DNA of 8,879 bases from CAZTLI01 sp964614375 (GTDB taxonomy: Bacteria; Chloroflexota; Anaerolineae; Aggregatilineales; Phototrophicaceae). Positions 5,761-8,879 of this stretch are shown one piece after another. The first letter of the stretch is position 1; each line of letters begins with the position of its first letter. A model generated the notes under the pieces. The model searched no databases. It saw only the letters and a list, made by a program, of their open reading frames with translations, and was not told the DNA's origin. The stretch is taken from contig CAZTLI010000215.1 of assembly GCA_964614375.1 (NCBI GenBank), positions 1-8,879 on the forward strand, in the 5' to 3' direction. Made by a program: the position numbers and the translations under genes.

Positions 5761-6723
5761 GTGAGCGAAGTTTTGAAGAATTTATCGGACGCGCTGGCGA
5801 ACACGGTTGAGGCCGTCAGCCCGTCGCTGGTGCGCGTCGAATCGCGCCGCCGCCTGCCCGGTACAGGCATCGTCTGGTCATCAGGAACTGGCGAGAGTCT
5901 GGTCGTCACTGCCCATCACATCATCGAACGACCTGACAATATCGGCATCGGCATCGATGGTGGCGACACCACCAACGCCGTACTCGTGGGTCGTGACCCG
6001 GAGTCGGACATCGCGATTTTGCGCGTTCAGGCCGACCTGCCCGCTGCCAATTGGAACAAAGACGAAGACCTCAAAGTCGGGCATCTGGTGCTGGCGCTGG
6101 GGCGTCCCGGCGACGATGTGCAAGCGACGCTCGGCGTCGTGAGCGCGCTGCGAACGCTGGAAGATACGCGCCGCCACAAGCGTGAACACGGACGCGGGCG
6201 CAAACAGCGCGGGGGTGGCTGGGGCTTTGGTTGGGGGCCGGGTCGTCTGATGACCTTCGTCCAGACCGACGTAGTGATGTATCCCGGTTTTTCTGGCGGG
6301 CCATTGGTGGATGCGTCCGGCGCAGTGCGCGGGATGAATACATCGGGCTTTCGCGGCGCGAGCATCACCCTGCCGACGACAGTCATTGCCCGGGTCGCCG
6401 ATGCCCTGTTGACACACGGACGCATACGGCGGGGTTTTCTCGGTGTGGGCGCACAACCCGCCCGCCTGCCGGATGCCCTCGCGGAAAAGCGCGATCAAGA
6501 AACGGGTTTGCTGATCGTCTCGGTGGAAGCGGACAGTCCCGCCGCCAACGCTGGCCTGCTGGTCGGTGACATCATCGTCGCGCTGGATGGCGAAAGTGTG
6601 ACCAATCTCGACGAACTGCTGGCGCTGCTCAGTGGCGAACGTGTGGGCAAAGACGTGCCGGTCAGTCTCGTGCGCGGCGGTCAACCCATCGACATTTCGG
6701 TCACAATCGGCGAACGCGCTTAG
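5761..6723 (+). CDS. HtrA/Deg-like S1C serine protease with PDZ domain, no signal peptide
   Basis: This 320-residue protein is a trypsin-fold peptidase followed by one PDZ domain. The triad is visible: His53 in VVTAHHII, Asp83 in DPESDIAIL, and Ser178 in YPGFSGGPL (numbered from GTG 5761). The PDZ domain starts near GFLGVG (about 227) and includes SPAANAGLLVGDIIVALDGE. HtrA proteins usually act outside the cytoplasm, but this one has no signal peptide or membrane anchor, so it is probably cytoplasmic. About 26 residues of basic, Gly/Trp-rich sequence (roughly 136-161) sit between GVVSAL and FVQTD, where family members normally have a short loop. The serine motif is GFSGG in place of the usual GNSGG. 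A second S1C protease follows 86 bp downstream, probably as part of one unit. The substrate is unknown. Confidence 0.87.
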   Translation: MSEVLKNLSDALANTVEAVSPSLVRVESRRRLPGTGIVWSSGTGESLVVTAHHIIERPDNIGIGIDGGDTTNAVLVGRDPESDIAILRVQADLPAANWNKDEDLKVGHLVLALGRPGDDVQATLGVVSALRTLEDTRRHKREHGRGRKQRGGGWGFGWGPGRLMTFVQTDVVMYPGFSGGPLVDASGAVRGMNTSGFRGASITLPTTVIARVADALLTHGRIRRGFLGVGAQPARLPDALAEKRDQETGLLIVSVEADSPAANAGLLVGDIIVALDGESVTNLDELLALLSGERVGKDVPVSLVRGGQPIDISVTIGERA

Positions 6724-6749
6724 CGCAGCCTTATAGCGGGAGTGTCGGC

Positions 6750-6780
6750 GGGGATAACTTTACACAGCGTCTTTATCCCC
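6750..6780. promoter_or_regulatory. Inverted repeat between the two protease genes
   Basis: GGGGATAA (6750-6757) and TTATCCCC (6773-6780) are perfect 8-bp inverted arms around 15 bases. The repeat lies 30 bp before the second protease start. No T-tract follows the right arm, so it is not a terminator. It could be an operator or an RNA hairpin that sets the ratio of the two products. Confidence 0.35.
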
Positions 6781-6809
6781 TACCCCGACCTTGCGCCGGA
6801 ATCGAGAAC

Positions 6810-7487
6810 ATGATGATACAAACACCCACCACGCTCAACAGCGTACAGCAGCTTAACGACGCTATGGCGACCGTCGTCGAAACCGTCTGCGACAGCCTCG
6901 TGCAGATTCATGGCGACGAAGGCAGTGTCGGCGCGGGCACAATCTGGCATTCGGACGGCCTCATCGTCACCAATGCCCACGTCGTCATCGACCATCGCAA
7001 CGGACACCGCCGCACAGTAGAAGTCCGCCTGGCCAATGGCGATACCTACCCCGCGCAGCTTGTGGCCTATGACCGCAGTCTCGACCTCGCCGCCCTCGCC
7101 ATCGACGCGACAGACCTGCCCACCATCGAACCCGGCGATTCGCGCAGTTTGCGTCCCGGTCAATGGGTGATGGCACTGGGGCATCCGTGGGGCATGTTGA
7201 ACGCGCTGACATCCGGCGTCGTCATCGGCGCCCACGTCCACCTGCCCGAAATTCACGACCATCGGGAATGGGTGGCGCTGAGCCTCAAACTGCGTCCGGG
7301 ACATTCTGGCGGGCCGTTGGTCGATGCTGATGGCAAGCTGGTCGGAATCAACACGATGATTACTGGCCCGGTCACTGGATTTGCCATCCCGGTGCAAACG
7401 GTCAAACGCTGGCTAAAAGCGGTTCTGGGCAGTCCGCCACCCGCGCCGGATGCAGCCGAAACGCCTGCGGAAATCATGACCATCTGA
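6810..7487 (+). CDS. Compact S1C trypsin-like serine protease, no PDZ, no signal peptide
   Basis: This 225-residue protein is a protease domain with almost nothing added. The triad is His57 in IVTNAHVV, Asp92 in DRSLDLAAL and Ser166 in RPGHSGGPL. Supporting motifs are GAGTIW (42-46 region), MALGHPWG and GFAIPV near the end. The C-terminus is a short Pro/Ala/Glu tail (PPPAPDAAETPAE). It is a paralogue of the preceding gene: the N-termini align (LSDALANTVEAVSPSLVRV against LNDAMATVVETVCDSLVQI). It lacks PDZ, signal peptide and membrane segment, so it is presumably cytoplasmic. Two adjacent ATGs (6810 and 6813) are both possible starts, with only a weak GAG or GGA upstream. Translation may be low or depend on the preceding gene. 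A strong terminator follows 71 bp after the stop. Confidence 0.85.
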   Translation: MMIQTPTTLNSVQQLNDAMATVVETVCDSLVQIHGDEGSVGAGTIWHSDGLIVTNAHVVIDHRNGHRRTVEVRLANGDTYPAQLVAYDRSLDLAALAIDATDLPTIEPGDSRSLRPGQWVMALGHPWGMLNALTSGVVIGAHVHLPEIHDHREWVALSLKLRPGHSGGPLVDADGKLVGINTMITGPVTGFAIPVQTVKRWLKAVLGSPPPAPDAAETPAEIMTI

Positions 7488-7558
7488 ATACAATCTGGCA
7501 TGTTCCAGAAACAGGACAGACCCACATCACATTGAGTCCAGCCACATCCCGATAAATA

Positions 7559-7605
7559 AAAGTCCCGTTATGATAATGAACACCATTAACGGGACTTTAT
7601 TTTAT
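7559..7605 (+). terminator. Strong intrinsic terminator after the protease pair
   Basis: AAAGTCCCGTTA (7559-7570) and TAACGGGACTTT (7587-7598) form a perfect 12-bp stem with a 16-base loop, followed by the T-rich stretch TTTATTTTAT (7596-7605). The A-rich run before it (AAATAAAA) could let it work in the other direction too. An ATG at 7570 opens a longer version of the next frame but lies inside this stem, so I do not use it. Confidence 0.85.
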
Positions 7606-7620
7606 AGGGGACATCGACTC

Positions 7621-8034
7621 ATGCTGAAGCCAAACACCCGCATTAGCGTCACCGTTTCGGTACATCATTATGGCAATGGGATTGCGGACTTATTGATTCG
7701 GCGCGGGTCACGACAAGCGGTGGATGAGTTCATGATGCACCTTGAAGGCATTGTCAACGACTCGCCCGCCGACAAACCCATCTATCTGCTGATTGATCGG
7801 CTGGCGGCGGACGACCTGCCTGTCAAATACTTGTTCCAACGGATGAGCGATTTCGACGCGGTGTATTTTGACCGCCAGCCGATGCGCGTCGCGATTCTGG
7901 AACAGCGCAGTGTGGCGCACAGTCTCATCCACCCCTTCATCCAATTTGCCCACAACCGTCAGGACAACGCGCGCATATTCGAGTCGCGTCCGGCGGCGAC
8001 GGCGTGGTTATTGGGGGACACCTACGGTTCATGA
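7621..8034 (+). CDS. Small cytoplasmic protein, possibly SpoIIAA/STAS-like
   Basis: This protein has 137 residues from ATG 7621, which has AGGGG 10 bp upstream (7606-7610). The frame is open further up to an ATG at 7570, but that start is inside a terminator hairpin. The sequence alternates strands and helices: ISVTVSVHHYGNGIADLLI, then a helix, PIYLLIDRLAADDLP, MRVAILEQ, and a final ARIFESRPAATAWLLGD. A central buried LLID-type strand and an FxxxxAATAWL ending are typical of SpoIIAA-like/STAS small proteins common in Chloroflexota. The assignment rests on pattern alone. There is no signal peptide and no transmembrane segment. Its promoter would have to lie in the 7488-7600 interval, overlapping the terminator, or the gene depends on read-through. 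A good terminator follows the stop by 48 bp. Confidence 0.68.
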   Translation: MLKPNTRISVTVSVHHYGNGIADLLIRRGSRQAVDEFMMHLEGIVNDSPADKPIYLLIDRLAADDLPVKYLFQRMSDFDAVYFDRQPMRVAILEQRSVAHSLIHPFIQFAHNRQDNARIFESRPAATAWLLGDTYGS

Positions 8035-8082
8035 ACATCACCAGTTGACGCCTGTCCAAAATATGGGAGGCACACAGGGGGT

Positions 8083-8119
8083 AAAGCCGTCCGACAGCAT
8101 CAGGGCGGCTTTTTAATTT
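8083..8119 (+). terminator. Intrinsic terminator after the SpoIIAA-like gene
   Basis: AAAGCCGTCC (8083-8092) pairs with GGGCGGCTTT (8103-8112) in a 10-bp stem with one G-U pair and a 10-base loop, followed by TTTTTAATTT. It lies between two convergent genes. Confidence 0.85.
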
Positions 8120-8140
8120 CTTGCGGACGTTTGGCTATCA

Positions 8141-8218
8141 GCAGGTCAGCAATCAGCAATAAATCTGTATCTGCATTTGCAGGTCAGCAATCAGCAATAA
8201 ATCTGTATCTGCATTTGC
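8141..8218 (+). repeat. Perfect 38-bp tandem duplication
   Basis: A 38-bp unit starting GCAGGTCAGCAATCAGCAAT (8141-8178) is repeated without change at 8179-8216, and two more bases of a third unit follow. Each unit contains CAGCAAT twice in tandem, and CTGCA-TT-TGCAG forms a small palindrome across the unit junction. It lies in the gap between the convergent SpoIIAA-like and uracil-DNA glycosylase genes. The identity of the copies suggests a recent duplication by slippage. Confidence 0.9.
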
Positions 8219-8219
8219 T

Positions 8220-8234
8220 GGGCAGTAACTGCCC
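8220..8234. other. 7-bp-arm palindrome abutting the glycosylase stop codon
   Basis: GGGCAGT and ACTGCCC flank a single central A. Position 8234 is also the last base of the minus-strand stop codon. No T-run follows on the minus strand, so at most this is a weak 3' hairpin. Confidence 0.35.
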
Positions 8235-8879
8235 TAAAACAACTTCAACTGTTTGGGTTCTTCATCATCGGGTGGGTCATCTTTGGGTGGTGGCGGTGGA
8301 TCATCATCCTCCGCATCGTCGGCCACTGCTTCACCTGCGCGTATGGCCTTCACCTTCTCGACCACTTCCAGCAGGCGGTGCATGTCGGCTTCCATATCCC
8401 GACGCAGACCGGGATTGCGTAACGCCGCCGCCGGGTGATAAAACGGGAAGTAGGCGCGGGTATCGTCATAACGGGGTTGACCATGAATGTGGCTGACGCG
8501 CGCATCGGGGAAATAGCGCGCCATGCTAAACCGCCCTAACGTGGCGATGACCAGCGGGTCAATGACTTCAATCTGACGGTCAAGGTAGGATTTACAGGCG
8601 AGGATTTCGTCGGCCTGCGGGTCGCGATTGTTGGGTGGACGACATTTGACCACATTGGCGATGAAGACCTGTTTGCGCGTCAGGCCAATCAATTCCAGTA
8701 GATAATCCAGGTACTGCCCGGAACGCCCCACGAACGGCAAACCCTGCTTATCTTCATTAAAACCCGGCCCTTCGCCGATGAACATGATGTCGGCATTCGG
8801 ATCGCCATAACCGGGTACGGCGTTGAGGCGGCCTTCATGCAGCCGACACAATGTGCAGGCGCGCACCTCCGTCGCAATC
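8234..8879 (-). CDS. Family 4 (Fe-S) uracil-DNA glycosylase with beta-clamp-like C-terminus, 5' end off-window
   Basis: This enzyme removes uracil from DNA to start base-excision repair. With the valine at 8866 as residue 1, GEGPGFNEDKQGLPFVG (31-47) is family 4 motif 1, rather than GLAPG of family 5, and FYHPAAAL (142-149) holds the motif-2 His. Four cysteines (4, 7, 75, 91) match the 4Fe-4S ligands. The frame continues upstream as IATE before VRACTLC, a typical internal family 4 segment, so the true start lies past the window edge and the GTG at 8866 is not the start. After the catalytic domain comes a tail of Asp/Glu and Pro (about 183-204) that ends in KQLKLF. QLKLF fits the bacterial clamp-binding consensus QL(S/D)LF. 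The tail is extra to the core fold. Confidence 0.9.
   Translation of the reverse strand, partial: IATEVRACTLCRLHEGRLNAVPGYGDPNADIMFIGEGPGFNEDKQGLPFVGRSGQYLDYLLELIGLTRKQVFIANVVKCRPPNNRDPQADEILACKSYLDRQIEVIDPLVIATLGRFSMARYFPDARVSHIHGQPRYDDTRAYFPFYHPAAALRNPGLRRDMEADMHRLLEVVEKVKAIRAGEAVADDAEDDDPPPPPKDDPPDDEEPKQLKLF

Noticed and set aside
7570..7620. Longer N-terminus for the SpoIIAA-like protein starting at ATG 7570
   Set aside because: The extension is encoded by the terminator stem-loop and T-tract; ATG 7621 has an AGGGG ribosome site.
8864..8866. GTG at 8866 as the glycosylase start
   Set aside because: The frame continues to the window edge with residues typical of the family (ATEVRAC), so this codon is an internal valine.

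Overview
The window looks like a bacterial chromosome segment of moderately high GC, most likely from a Chloroflexota (Anaerolineae-like) bacterium. The main hint is the secreted TPR protein, which carries Thr-Pro/Ser-Pro linkers right after its signal peptide and at its C-terminus, a style common in that phylum. A family 4 Fe-S uracil-DNA glycosylase and signal-less trypsin-like proteases also fit. The taxonomic call is an inference from style, not a match.

Layout. Positions 1-350 are AT-rich and hold no convincing gene, only a spaced 15-bp repeat and one DnaA-box-like 9-mer. Positions 351-2716 (minus) are a two-gene operon: an exported 13-repeat TPR protein followed 2 bp later by a sulfatase-modifying-factor-fold protein that lacks the catalytic cysteines of true formylglycine-generating enzymes. 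A divergent promoter region (2717-2892) separates it from a plus-strand pair, ribokinase (2893-3834) and a two-module VOC/glyoxalase-like protein (3841-4701), 6 bp apart. A small two-helix membrane protein (4864-5055, minus) converges on that pair, with a long hairpin between them.

Positions 5056-5760 are a 0.7-kb gene-free region and the oddest part of the window. It contains a CRP-like palindrome, seven copies of TTTGGGATA or its complement arranged head-on (four plus, then three minus) within 155 bp, two sizeable hairpins and an 11-bp direct repeat at 23-bp spacing. No motif-finding or database search was possible, so its role is open.

Positions 5761-7487 carry two consecutive S1C (HtrA/Deg-type) serine proteases, both without signal peptides: one with a PDZ domain and a basic Gly-rich loop insertion, one with the protease domain only. 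A strong intrinsic terminator (7559-7605) follows and ends only 15 bp before a small gene (7621-8034) whose product resembles SpoIIAA/STAS-like proteins. That gene ends at another good terminator. A perfect 38-bp duplication and a palindrome then lead to a convergent family 4 uracil-DNA glycosylase gene (8234 to beyond the window end, minus). Its protein ends in an acidic, proline-rich tail capped by QLKLF, a match to the bacterial beta-sliding-clamp binding motif.

The genes do not form one pathway. They look like ordinary housekeeping and quality-control genes (sugar phosphorylation, proteolysis, base-excision repair) around one unexplained cis-element cluster.
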